Assembly (NCBI GenBank): GCA_963921425.1
Contig: OY992833.1
Span: 12,751,738 to 12,815,737, forward strand
DNA length: 64,000 bases
Source of the DNA: Dryas octopetala
Lineage: Eukaryota > Streptophyta > Magnoliopsida > Rosales > Rosaceae
Direction of reading: 5' to 3'
Shown here: one piece after another, positions 35,490 through 47,496 of the stretch
Layout of the letters: each line of letters opens with the position of its first letter
Numbering within the stretch: the first letter of the stretch is position 1
The notes under the pieces: generated by a model
The model's input: only the letters and a program-made list of their open reading frames with translations
Told to the model about the DNA's origin: nothing
Database searches by the model: none
Position numbers and translations under genes: made by a program

Positions 35490-35751
35490 ATTAATAAACC
35501 GATATCTACAGTCATATTAAAAATATCAGTTTTTTGGTAAAAACTGTTATGTTACGAGCCACCTTACAGGTCAATTATACTTAACTTTGTATCAGTTTTC
35601 TATGAATATACAATATGTTAAATATTTTACATATTGTTGTAACACTGATATAAAATGACCCCCTCTTTAATATCGGGCATTCATACCTCAAATGAAAACC
35701 CCCTTTAATATCGGTTTTTCACTGATATTATATGGGTTATTTGTAATAGTG
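35490..35751 (-). mobile_element. CACTA transposon terminus
   Basis: The right edge ...TTGTAATAGTG (complement CACTATTACAAATAACCC) ends at 35751. Subterminal motifs with ATATCGG, ATATCAG and ACTGATAT repeat in both orientations over ~250 bp. They resemble those of the CACTA end at 63578. The opposite end of this element was not found. Confidence 0.75.
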
Positions 35752-36829
35752 GTGTCCTCGAGGGGTCGATATTGACCAATTCAATTCACATGAGAAACCA
35801 ACTAATGACCTCAATGGTATACCTGCAACCTCAATACCAAATCCATCCACCATCAAGCTCCTCATAAGAAATCTATGATTTTTATTACTCAGAAAACCAA
35901 ACCAAACTAATACAAAATTAATTGCATCTCAATTCCATAAAAGTAAAAAGAAAAAAATAGAAATTTTTGAAAACTTTACATGCGTGTGTATATATATAGG
36001 GTGAGAAAAATGCGTTCTCCGGCAACTTGGTGGGGCAGTGGGTCACGGAGATTTAGTAGTCCAGCAAGTTGTGCTCGCAGCGACTTGGTGAGGTGTGATG
36101 TGAGGGAGGAGGAGAGACAAACGTGACAGTTAGAGTGAGAGGGAGAGGGGAGAGGAAGAGACTAAAGTGATAGTGGTTCTAGAATGATTTTAATTTAAGG
36201 GCATTTGAAACTTTTTCACTGTCATGTGTTAGATTTTTACAATTTTTAAAAAGTGGGCTAAAAGTCTTTAACATGTTTGAAAAGAGGCTATTTTTCCAAA
36301 TTTCTCTTATGCTTTTCATATTATTTTGTAAATTGCTTTTTCAATTTTAACCTTAATTTCTATTACTTTCGTGAATGCATTTATGTTAATTTGAGGGCAA
36401 ATTTGGAAAATCAAATGATAAAAAAAATTTAAAAATACATTGAAAAATCAATGGAGTGCAAGTGGGATTTTGTGAAGTGTGAAAATCATCTCCAGAAAAA
36501 GACCCAATATAGTTTTGATAATTTACTTGATTCTTGTTTGCTCTAATATATTAATTTGTTCACACACATTTATATACACATATATAAGTATATATTGTAT
36601 CTTTTGATATGTTATTCCATTACTTGTGTGTGGGTGTGGTTATTTTCTTCCTTTGTTGTGAAGATTAGACCTAAAACGGATTGGATTCAGATCAGATTTA
36701 CCAGCTACATCCAATTTTGAATAATTGGATTATCGAATTCAAACATATATGTGGATTAGATTCAGATAGGATTTTAATCGGATTTATTTAGAGACCTGTA
36801 CATGATTAAAATTTTATTAGTATTAAGGT
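35752..36829. other. Intergenic AT-rich DNA
   Basis: Nothing assignable. A short GC-richer block at 36015-36140 has no matching frame. Confidence 0.5.
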
Positions 36830-37098
36830 TAGGGCTTGTTTGTCAATGATTTTAGAAAACCCAAAAGCGTTTTCAAATAGTCAAAAGTGTTTTTGCTTAT
36901 GTTTGGCCCAAAAAAAAAAAGTGATTTTGGATTCTAAAAGCACTTGGAAACAGTTCCGGGCGTGCTTCCAAGTATATTAACAAGAAACACTTGAATGTTT
37001 TTTTAAAAAAATTTATGAATTTCAAACAAAAGCGTTTCTAGTGAAAGCATTACTGAGCAAAAACGCTTTTTACAGAAGCATTCCCAAATAAGCCCTTA
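36830..37098. mobile_element. hAT-like MITE, ~270 bp
   Basis: Ends are inverted: AGGGCTTGTTTG at the left and CAAATAAGCCCTTA at the right. The interior has the AAAAGCG / CGCTTTT inverted motifs common to this abundant plant family. I could not define a TSD. Confidence 0.7.
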
Positions 37099-37319
37099 GT
37101 TTTATGTCATTTTTTTCTTGTATATGTATGTATTTTTTATTTTTGACTTTGAGCTTATATAGATATGTACAATCATTTAAGTATATTTTCAATGTTTAAA
37201 AAATTAACCTCAAAATACTTTTATACACATACAATGTTTATTAAAAATATAAAAACATACATTAAATATATATTACATTAAGTTGAGAATCAGATCGGAT
37301 AAGCTATATATAGTATATA

Positions 37320-37349
37320 CTAGAATTTATGCCCGCGCGTTGCTGCGGG
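37320..37349 (-). other. Helitron 3' terminus: hairpin and CTAG
   Basis: Stem 37332-37336 with 37345-37349, followed after nine bases by CTAG (37320-37323 on the opposite strand) and host T. This is the termination signal of rolling-circle transposition. Confidence 0.9.
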
Positions 37350-38638
37350 TAACAACAATTGATAAAACGTTTTAAAGAGACATGTGTTTGGTTTGTTAAG
37401 GTGGTAATGAGATGTTAAAAGAGTTATGAACATTTAAAATATATTATGAGTTGTTGGCTGTCAGATCATTCAAAATATAAGTGCCTTTCATAGGCTGTGT
37501 TTAGATATGGGTAAAAGGCATGGCTGTTTGTTGTTTTAAGATATTGATGATATCTTAAAAGTGCAAACAGGTTTCAAAAAATATTACAATGCATGGGAGA
37601 AATCTCTGTCATGTTAAACAAAAGACAAAGGGATATATAGTTGTTGATTGTTCAAAAGAGGCATTTATGGTCATTCAGAATGGAGTCAAGTTGTGCCTGG
37701 TGAGTTGTCCTCGCTTGCTTTCTCATGAGGGTTGGTTTGTTGCAAGGCTAGATGTTCACCATGTTTTTTTCCTTCTTTTGCTGTGGGGCTTTTGTCTCCT
37801 CTATTGGCTTCTGTTGAGAGGATTTTTTCTGCTGTGCTGCATATTTTGATGAGTATACAAAGTGTTAGAAATTGGAAGATGTTTGGTTAAAATTAAGAAA
37901 GAAGGGAATGAACAGCAAATATTAATAGTCTTTTTTGTTTGTTTTGTGATTTGTTTTTAGGTAAAAGAAAGTATATACCATTATTAAACGATGAGGATGA
38001 AAGAATGAATGTTAAAATTGATGGTTGACTGCAATATGTATAAGGTGAAGCAAAATTAAGAATGCAGGTAAAAATATATGTTTGGTAATATTGATACATT
38101 ATGATATCTAAGAATAAAGAACAAAATAAGGAAATATGTTAAATTGAGATATGGAAAGGAAGGAAAAAAAATGTGGAGAAGAGGTATATAAACTAAGAGG
38201 AATGTGTTGTAAGATTTGTTTATTGAGAATGAAAAAAGTGGTATTGGTTTATGAAATATAATTGTATGCGAGATAAGAACTATAGGTAGTCCTTGAAAGT
38301 AATAAATTCAAATTGATGATGTTTTAATAAATGTAATTGAAAGTATGAGTGAATGGTGAATGTGGTAAAAATATCAGTGGGATATCATATGATTTGTGAG
38401 TTTCAGAGTATGAGTATGGGTTATACCTGGCTGTGATTTTCTGGGTTTTTTTTTTGAAGGCCATGAGAGGGATGTCATCTGGGCTTGAAATGTCCTCTAT
38501 GGGTGTTGTATTTGTAGCTGTTTCTGCGCTGGTGACTTCTTCAATTGTTGCGTCTCTATTGGAGATGGTTTTTGGAACAACAGGAAAAAAAGGAATGCAT
38601 GTTAGAATTCACAGAAATGTCTTATAACTTGAATAGTA
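37350..38638 (-). other. Helitron 3' non-coding region
   Basis: Lies between the RPA stop codon and the terminal hairpin. It should include the RPA 3' UTR. A stretch at about 38415-38640 has coding-like composition, but no product is recognised. Confidence 0.5.
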
Positions 38639-41600
38639 TTAGGATGAGGGGTTAGAGGTTTTATACATTGGGTACCTTTTGAATTTTTTCCTCACATTGA
38701 TTAGAGAAGTGAAAAGAGCTCTTTTGACTGCAGCTTTTTTGGGTGATGGGAGAGTGGGGTATTTTCTGATAGTCCTTGATGAACCAGAAGGTGTTTTTGG
38801 TGGGAATTTTTTTAAAGTAGGTGATGGAGTGGAAAGAAGATTTTTTTGGTTGGTTTCTTCCATTGCATGTATAACCATTTGTTGATCGGTGGGAAGAGAG
38901 GGTTGTTCAAGGACTTGGGTTTCATCATCAAAAACAGCATGAATGAGAAGGTCATTTCTTTTGAAATCAGTTTTCATGCTGCCAAACCTGATCTGGAAAT
39001 TTTTTGTTTGGCCTCTCAGTCGAAGTATATGATCTGGGAATTGATTCTGGTCATTAAAGCCTTGTTCAACAACCAAGCTGAAGCATGAGATTCCAAACAG
39101 TTGTTCAGCAGGCTCTCCAATTATGATAACACTGGTTGTGTTAGTTGCATCTGCAATCGCGAAACTGACTTTGAACCTGTATTTTTAATGTGAGTTGCTA
39201 TTGTTCAATTGAAGAATGCAAGTTAAGAAAGTATGAGAAGGTTAAAGATATTCTATTGTGTGGTATATAGATGTGTTTAATTTTTATTTGATTGTTTGTA
39301 GTTGGAAAAATGTTATTAGGTTTCAAACTTGTGAACATTGTATTTTGGTAATATTATGTTTATTTCTTAATAGAGATGAAGTAGATGCAGAAAAGTGATT
39401 ATATACTTTCATTATTTAAGGTGTGTCTTAAGGGATTTTTGATTGATGAAAATAGGGATCATGGATGTGTATTATGCATGCTAAATATAAATTTTTTAAA
39501 TGTGTAGCATGCATGTTATCTTCTAAGAATGCATTTCATGTACAGCTAATAATCATACAGAGTGGTTATAGTTTATGAAGTATATAGTTTATTATTGTTT
39601 GGTAAAGGTAAAAACAAAGATAAAAAAATTGGTTACCAAGGGATAGGAAGTGTGCTGAGGGTGCCGTGTCTTGGACAAATGAGTTCATCACTTTGAGGTG
39701 AAGGCTTGACTTGTTTGTGGCAAGTTGGGCATGCTCTGTACCACCATCCAGCATTTGTGTTGAACCGTGTAATGGTTGCACGGCAGATAATCAGTTTGTC
39801 CTATAAGTTGTTGGAAATAAGTAATCAGCTGGGTATTGAAGATGTTTACATGAAATAAAAGATTTAAAATGCATGACTTGACATATTTATTTTGATAAAG
39901 ATGTGGATAAATGATAATGATGATGGAATTAGGAAAATAGGCTGCTCAAGTAAATTATATGAACTGTATAACATAAAATAGACAATCTGATAATGGTTGA
40001 ATTGAGAGGAGATTTTGATTTTTGGTCGTTTATGTTAAGCAACAGATATGTAGGGTTATAAAAGGTTTAAATGCAGAATAATCTGAATAAAACTTTTGTT
40101 TAACATATTATATGAAGCACCAAAGTTAATGGTTTTAGTTGTGTAGAAATGCTTGAGTTTGTGGAAAATGGGTAGAAAGTTTTTGGTATTAGTGAAAACA
40201 TTAAAAACAAATTGAATTACTGTAAACATTTTCTGAATATCTGTAAGCATTTTATAGTTAATTGTGGAATAGAGGTTTTAGAAAAATAGAAAAGTTGAGT
40301 ATGTGTTAAGTATGGTGGGAAATTGTAATTATGTGATGTTAAAATCGATGCTCCATAATTATAAGCATGTTATATTTAAGGTTTAATTTTGTGGAAATAT
40401 GATGGATGATTATAAGTATTTTATATTTAAGTTGTTGATGTCTAAGTTATAGTTATTTTATAAGCACTTTAGTTGTTAGGTGGTAGTTAGTTGATATGAA
40501 TATTTATAGTTAATTGGTATAGATAGGTTTGTGTAAGCATTGTTTGGTAAGCTGGATTTGGTGCAGGTATAGGATGGTTAGTTTGATAAAGTTTGTACTG
40601 TGCAAGTGCTTGTGAATTTGAAGATTGTTGTTAATTAGTTTGTTAGAGTGGACATGTATTGTTGACAACCAGCATAAAGCAATGTAGTTAGGTTATGAGC
40701 AGATATTTAGAGACTTTATATTTCACAAAGGCAAGCAGACATGCGAATACTGGTAAAGATGCCAAACCAGTAAAAGTGTGTAAGTTATGGTATTATGAAA
40801 GATTATATTATAATAATAGTGTGAAAAATGTGAAACTATTGATATTATGTGGCTGATAATCAAAAGAATAAAAAAAATGCAGATGGTTATAATATTTTTT
40901 TGCACATGTGAATTACCTTGTGCAAATCTGGATCAAGTATATTCAATTCTGCTATATCCACCTTTTGACTTTCTTTTAATTGTTGATAAGGAAGCTGTAC
41001 CATTGCTGAAGGTGGAAGCACTTTGATAGCCACTGCATCATCTTTGAAACTGAATTGTTGTTGTCAAAAATATTGAATTAGAGAGTTATATTACAAAAGT
41101 AGAATTGGTATATTGAAAAAGTTTTAAAAACGTTACGCAATCTTGTAGGATTCAAGTTCTGGTATTGGTGGATTGATGAAATACAGGGTTGAGTTGGTGC
41201 TGCTAAGAACAGGTTTTCCTGTGCATGGGTAAAAGAAAGATGAGAGAATTTTTGTAATGAATATTGGAGATGCAAATAATAGGAAGTTGGGAAAAGGTAT
41301 GAGTTACCTTGATATTCTTTCACTTTGACGCTTGTGAAAACGATAAAAGTTGGTGGTGGCAACTGTTCTATAGCAGCATGATCAAAATTCTTTGCTGCAT
41401 CGCTCCATAGTGTAATTCTAATTGTTTGATGGCTGAAAGAATAAATGCAGGAGAAAATGTTTTAATGGTGATGATAAAAGTGTTAAATTTGTAAGGATTT
41501 GGTTAATGGTTGTACATGATGTTTTCTATATATACTTCACATTTGCTCTCCAACCTTGTTTTGTCAATCATCTTTTGTTCCAAATGTTGTATTGCAGTTA

Positions 41601-42525
41601 TGTGTCCCATCACATCTTCCAATGGATGAAAAAATTATAACCAGATGTTTAAATTGTATAATAGAAGTGTGTAATTATAATTTTAGTGGTGTAAGAGAAT
41701 CAAAAAAATTAATGAAAATAATGGGAATAAATATGTTTTCTGATGAGTACCTGTTAGAATTGTGGTTGTATTTATCCGTGTGGATAGTTGATTGTTTTCT
41801 GATGAGTACCTGAAGTTTGTTAGACTAATTATGATATGTGTGGAGCACATGAATTTTGGTAATTTAATAAACTTAGTATTTAGTATTAAAAAAAAAAGTT
41901 AGTTAGATGAATATTTGATATGTGCAGACAATTTGTAGAGGGATTGTCTAAGGTTTTTTGAGCAGATAATTGTGGCTGTGAAGACTTGAAATAATTATAT
42001 ATGAGTTTTGTTATTTAAAAGGTTGAAATGATGCTTTAATTATGTGTTGTAATTTTGATTAAACAAAATGGGGGTGGGTAGCATCAGTTTAATTTTGTTG
42101 AGATATTTATATAATGTTAGGAATATAAGGTGGTTGTCAGCAGTATTGTTTTTGAGCATTTGTTTTTTCATATGTGATACTTTGAAAAAAGAGATTGTTA
42201 GTCAGTTAAGTTACATTTTTTAGGAGGAAAACAGTTTTGCAAGGTGTTTTTACATTGAAAAATGGTGTTGGGAAAGTATGTTTGATCTAAATTTAGGTAG
42301 AAATAATTTGTTTTTTAAAATTAGATTTAGTTAAAGGAACAACTATATTAGTAGAATAAGTAATGGGGAGAGTTTATTTACCATTGCATCAACCAATATG
42401 CATTCTAAACCAGCAAATTGGTGATCAGATCCAAAAACTTTTGGCCTCCAGGTCCTGCAAATCCGAACTCTAATCTTCAGTTTGTCCTGATGAGGTTGCA
42501 AGCTCCTTACTGGACTTATATTCAT
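38639..42525 (-). CDS. RPA70-like single-strand DNA-binding protein of the Helitron
   Basis: Supported exons: 42525-42382 ([20 protein letters not shown], first OB fold), ~41615-41516 ([17 protein letters not shown]), 41432-41308 ([14 protein letters not shown]), 41218-41137 ([20 protein letters not shown]), 41049-40917, 39800-39637 ([20 protein letters not shown] then TCHKQVKP and a second Cys/His pair, a zinc ribbon) and 39176-38639. Exons from 41432 on join in phase. RPA1 binds ssDNA, and plant Helitrons carry such copies, probably to protect displaced strands. An exon for the rest of the first OB fold, between 42381 and 41615, was not found, so the gene may be internally deleted. The acceptor for exon 2 is unclear. 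Confidence 0.8.
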
Positions 42526-42649
42526 TGTATCAGAGGGCTGAAAAAATAATAGATTTTGTGTAAGTAAAAGGAAGAAATATATTTTGCTAAATAAGTATAG
42601 ATATAAAATATATAGAGATGTTTAGGTATGCATAGAGAGGAGTTTAAAC

Positions 42650-45600
42650 CTGAAACTAAATTTTGGAGAACGTCTTTGTAAACAATGTTTTTAGTGTATT
42701 TATTTGGCATTTCTCCATTGTTGTCTATAATAATTTTAAGCCCTTCCCTTGATGTAACCCTAGACAATGCAACATACAGTTGGCCATGGGTGAAGACAGG
42801 CTGGGGAAGATATAAACCAACTGTTTTAAGAGATTGTCCTTGGCTCTTATTTATGGTCATTGCATAGCTTGGTCTAATTGGGAATTGACGCCTCTTAAAA
42901 GTGAAAGGCCATTTTTTTTCTGTTGCTGTAAGGCTGATTCTAGGTATAAAGAATTTATGACCAATGTTGCTACTAGTTAGTATCTTTGCTTCAATAACTC
43001 TATTAGTCATTTGGGTTATGACCAATCTAGTTCCATTACATAGCCCTGAAGATTGGTTTAAGTTCCTTAATAACATGATGGGCATGCCTATTTTTAAAGT
43101 TAGACCATGTGGAGGTAAGCCATTGAATTCAAGATGATTAAGGAATTCTGTGGGATACATTACGCTAAGATTTTCTAAATTTCCAGATGAGGAGCATAGA
43201 GAATCAGAACTTAATTAAATAAGTTCTGGCTTCTCCAGGTAATAAATTGATGGCATAGTTATTTATCTCAGTGACAGTAGAATTCTTAGGTGTAACTATG
43301 GCTCTTTCTCTTAAGTAAGCATAATTGTCAAAGTGGGTAAGAAAGTCTGGGTATGCTGCTAAAAAAATTGAGTCAATTGGATTTGTGTATGACTCAATCA
43401 ATAAATCTGCAGGAATTTCTACCCAAGAGACCTCTTCATCTGTTGGATCATTTATATCACATACTTGACCATCACCAATTTTGAGTATCCAAGTAGCAAA
43501 GTCTGCAAGTTTTGTTTTTTCCTGAATGTTTAACCCCTCCCTTGATAGCCTCATATTTTCTTTCAAACAAAAAATTTTGAAAGAGGGCCATAAGTATGAA
43601 CTATTAAGAGTGGCATGTATTATTTCTTCCCTTGTTCCACATGGAATAACTGGTAGTATTTGCCTAAAATCACCCCCCAGTAAAAAAGGTTTCCCACCAA
43701 ATGGGACAGCGTGACCTGAATTATCTAAATGCGATAAAATATCACATAGTGATTTATCTAGTGCTTCAAAGCAATCCCTATGATTCATAGGTGCTTCATC
43801 CCAAACAACTAAGGCAGCTTTTTCAATCAATTTAGCAAGATGAGTCTGTTTTTTTATTTGACATGTGGAAGAATCAGTGAGATTGAGAGGAATTTGAAAC
43901 CTAGAATGAGCTGTTCTGCCTCCAGGTAAGAGCAATGATGCAATACCTGATGAAGCAACAGCTAGAACAATTTGACCTTCAGATCTAATTTTATTAATGA
44001 TTGTGTGCCACAAAAAAGTCTTTCCAGTTCCCCCATGGCCATAAACAAAAAACAAACCAGATTTTTTTTCATTTATAGCAGTGATAACAGAATCATACAC
44101 CTGTCTTTGTTCTTTGTTGAGTTGACTGATTAAAATAGAATGTTCATTGGCTAACTGATGAAGATCATAATTTAATTCTTCTCTTAACAATTTATTCCTA
44201 ATTTGTAACATGCTGTGCTCATCAGGAATTGGAAGATTATGATCTTTCAAGCTGCTAGATGATGCATTAAACAATAGCTCTAGCTCATACAGAAGTGAAT
44301 TTTTTAATTCAGATTGTGGCACAATGAGATTAGGCATACAAAATGTTTTTCTAAGATTATATAACATGTCATCACACATATTTTGCCAATGAGCATTGAA
44401 AATGAGGGCAGGATTTGCTATATCACAAAACAAAATTATTGTAACAAATAATTGTCTTAATTCAGAGCATGATGCTGTGCTGACAACATTTTCTAAGGCC
44501 TCAATCCATTCTTTATCATCCCCTAACAGACCTAAAGACCTACATGCAGACTGATATGATGGGTGTTTAATGCCATTAAGAGTTTTTATATCATCAAAAT
44601 CAAAGGCACCTTTATGGAAATTTAAAAGCATTCTCAAGTAATATAATTCTCCAGCTGCAGGGTGTACATAGGCTATTCTACCTATAGATTTGCCTTGTTT
44701 CCTAGGTGTCCAAATCTTATTGCGAGAATTCTATACAAATTTAGAAGGAAATTCTGAATAAGATAAGTTTCGTGCTTGAGGATAGTTTTTGTTTGCTTGA
44801 AACCAACTGGTTAACATTGTATCTTGAATTGTCCCTCGATTAAGAATTGAATCAAGTGATTGATCTTCACCGAAGATAACACTTTGCTCTAAAGGCAGAT
44901 GTATAGGCAATCGTTCAACGGCTGGTTGTCTAGAGTGAATTGGAAATTGAAATAATCTCCATGCAGCTTCATATGGTGATATATATCTACAATTAAGATA
45001 GGATAATATTTCATCGTGTGGCTTGTTTTCAATTATGACTCTAGCTTTATCCGAACCTTTGTTGATGTATTTAAATAAATATTTTATAAGCATTGATTGA
45101 CAGCACAATTCAACATTTATATGAGCATTATATCTTAACAATAACTCTGAATTGTAAGGCACTATAAAGCTGTTATCAACTCTAATTCCATTTTTGAGCA
45201 CAAATCTATTAGGATTATCACGACGCCTATATGTAGAAAAACCATTGGTTTCAAAAACAGTTTCACTTTTGTATTGCTTTGGGAAAAATTTAGAGCACTT
45301 TCCTGCTCGCATGCAAGGAGAATTAGGATTTAAATCACCACATGGACCATGGATCATGAACTGATCTACAATATGATAAAGTGTTGGATCCACAGCTTTG
45401 TCTGGCAATTCAGCTGAGATTATTGAGTCAATATCTGCTGCAGACAATGACTTGAAATTGTGTTCTAACCAAATGAGAAGATGGCAATGAGGCAACCCTC
45501 TTTTTTGAAATTCAATTGTATGAACTTCTGTTTGATATAATAGACATGAAAAAAACGACAGGATTAATTAAATTTGTATTTAAAAAGGAAGAAAATCAGC

Positions 45601-47496
45601 AAAGAACAAATTATCTTTGATGAAATTCACCTGCTGCAAGTGGTCCGAAAGGTTGTCCTGATTTGATGTAACTAACCATATCATTAAGTTTGATTTTGAA
45701 TATTCTAGCAATGATATCAGGCCTATCCTCTGGTTTGCAGCCAGGTTTTCTAAGAAGTTCTCTAACAATTTCAGGCCACTTGACATTGGAAGTAAAGGTA
45801 ATAAAAAGATCTGGATTTCCATAATGTCTACAAATTGCCATAGCATCTTGGTAATTATTAATCATATATCTAGCACTTCCAGTGTGTGAGGTTGGCAATA
45901 TAATCCGCTGTCCTAGATCAGTGGCATTTGTATGACCCATTGAAATTGCATCATAAATGCCTTTATAAACTTCAGTTCTGAGATTTTTTTGATTTTTTCT
46001 AATGAAATCTAATCTATCCTCTTCAAGAGTTGCATAGGCATCCACTAAAAATTGTTGAAATAATCTACCACCTTTTAAGAGTGTACTAAATTCAAATTGT
46101 CTCTCCTTAATTTGATAGGCTATAAAGGCTCTCATAGGCACCCTTCCTGTTTTTGGCTGATGACCTTTAAAATCATGATTCCATTTAATATCAGGACTAT
46201 AACCATCTTCACCATGAGGAAATAGAATAGGATATTGTAAAGACATGAACTTTGGATTTAATTTTGTTATTCGTTTCAACTCTCCACTTTGATTTTCTAT
46301 AACAATATCTCTATTTGAATCAAAGAGACCAATATCTCCCACTATCAGACCAGCAATTTCATCAGATGTTGGGCTTTCATATTGTTTACCATGATCTAAC
46401 TGTTTTCCCAATATTCTCAGTTTCATATCAGTAAAAGAATTGCTTTCTAATTTATCCCTGACTGTTCTAAAGAATTTCACCAAGTCATTTGATTGGTCAA
46501 ACATTTTGATAAGGCCTTCAACAACTTTTGGATCAAGATTTGTATTATTTTGTTTACGATTAACTGCATTAAGGCGATTCATAACTTCATTATAGGTATC
46601 ATAGATGTAGAGCTGGGCAAATTTTGGAGACTCGCCTTTCGGCAGTAACAATGATCCCATTAAATGATGAACCTGCCCACTAATCTTAAAAATGTAAGGA
46701 CCTGGCCTATTGTTAATCGAATGATCAATTTTGGCTCCCATTGAAGTGAATGCAAACATAGAATTGTATGCCCTAATATTGTCTCTAAATATTGAACTTT
46801 TTTGGCCTTTGGTTGGATCAAGTAAATTGTCTAAAAAGTTCAGAGTTGGTTTGGTAATCAGAAGTTTAACTTTTCCTTGCAAACAACAAAGAGTGAACAA
46901 AGGCTGTTTGTTTGAAGATTTTTTAGCAATGGATTCATCCAGCCAAAAAAGTGCACCACAGTAGATGCACTTATAATCCTTATCTCCAAAATCCACATAT
47001 TTGTGAATCATTCCTATGGAAAGAAGAAGTGTGAAAGAAAGAAAGAGTATCAATGCATATTATCATTGATAGGAGAATAATGTAGAAATGCTGAAATAAA
47101 TTTTAATAAAAAATTTAACATACTTTGTCTTTTCTTCTGATAAAATGATTGGCTTCTATAGCTGTGATTTGCAGTGTTTTCATTCAATGTGGAGCTGAGG
47201 GGTGGAAGTTCAGAATCAAAAACATTTAGATCAGAGGATACAGCATTAGAATCAGAGTCCAATTGTTCCAAAGGGACTTGTTCTGTAGTTGCCTGAACTG
47301 GATTAATATGCGTTAAAGTTGTATTCCTAATAGACTTGTGTTTTTTCCTATGAGTTGGAGGATTTAATTCAGAGGCAGTGATAGAAAGAACATGACAGAC
47401 ATTTTCAGCGGCAACTTGCACACCAGTTGAAATATGAGGACAGTCATCTTTATCTAACATGAGAAATCTAGTACGAACCCTAGACTTTTTATTCAT
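42650..47496 (-). pseudogene. RepHel (Rep endonuclease + Pif1-like helicase) transposase gene, two lesions
   Basis: Exon 1 47496-47124, exon 2 47013-45631 and exon 3 from 45527 join in phase. The N-terminal zinc motif is CIYCGALFW. Rep motifs are the HUH FQKRGLPHCHLLIWL and the tyrosine pair IKYLFKYINKG. The helicase has Walker A GHGGTGKTFLWHT, Walker [31 protein letters not shown] and [16 protein letters not shown] at 44731-44733 lies between Rep and helicase, and a duplicated TTAA (43211-43218) shifts frame after GEARTYL. Otherwise ~1,540 codons are open. All catalytic motifs are kept, so inactivation looks recent. The HUH nuclease nicks and the helicase unwinds during rolling-circle transposition. 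Confidence 0.93.

Noticed and set aside
24827-35751. A single 11-kb CACTA element spanning both termini.
   Set aside because: The subterminal motifs at the two ends differ (AACCGTTGT versus ATATCAG), so they are unlikely to be partners.
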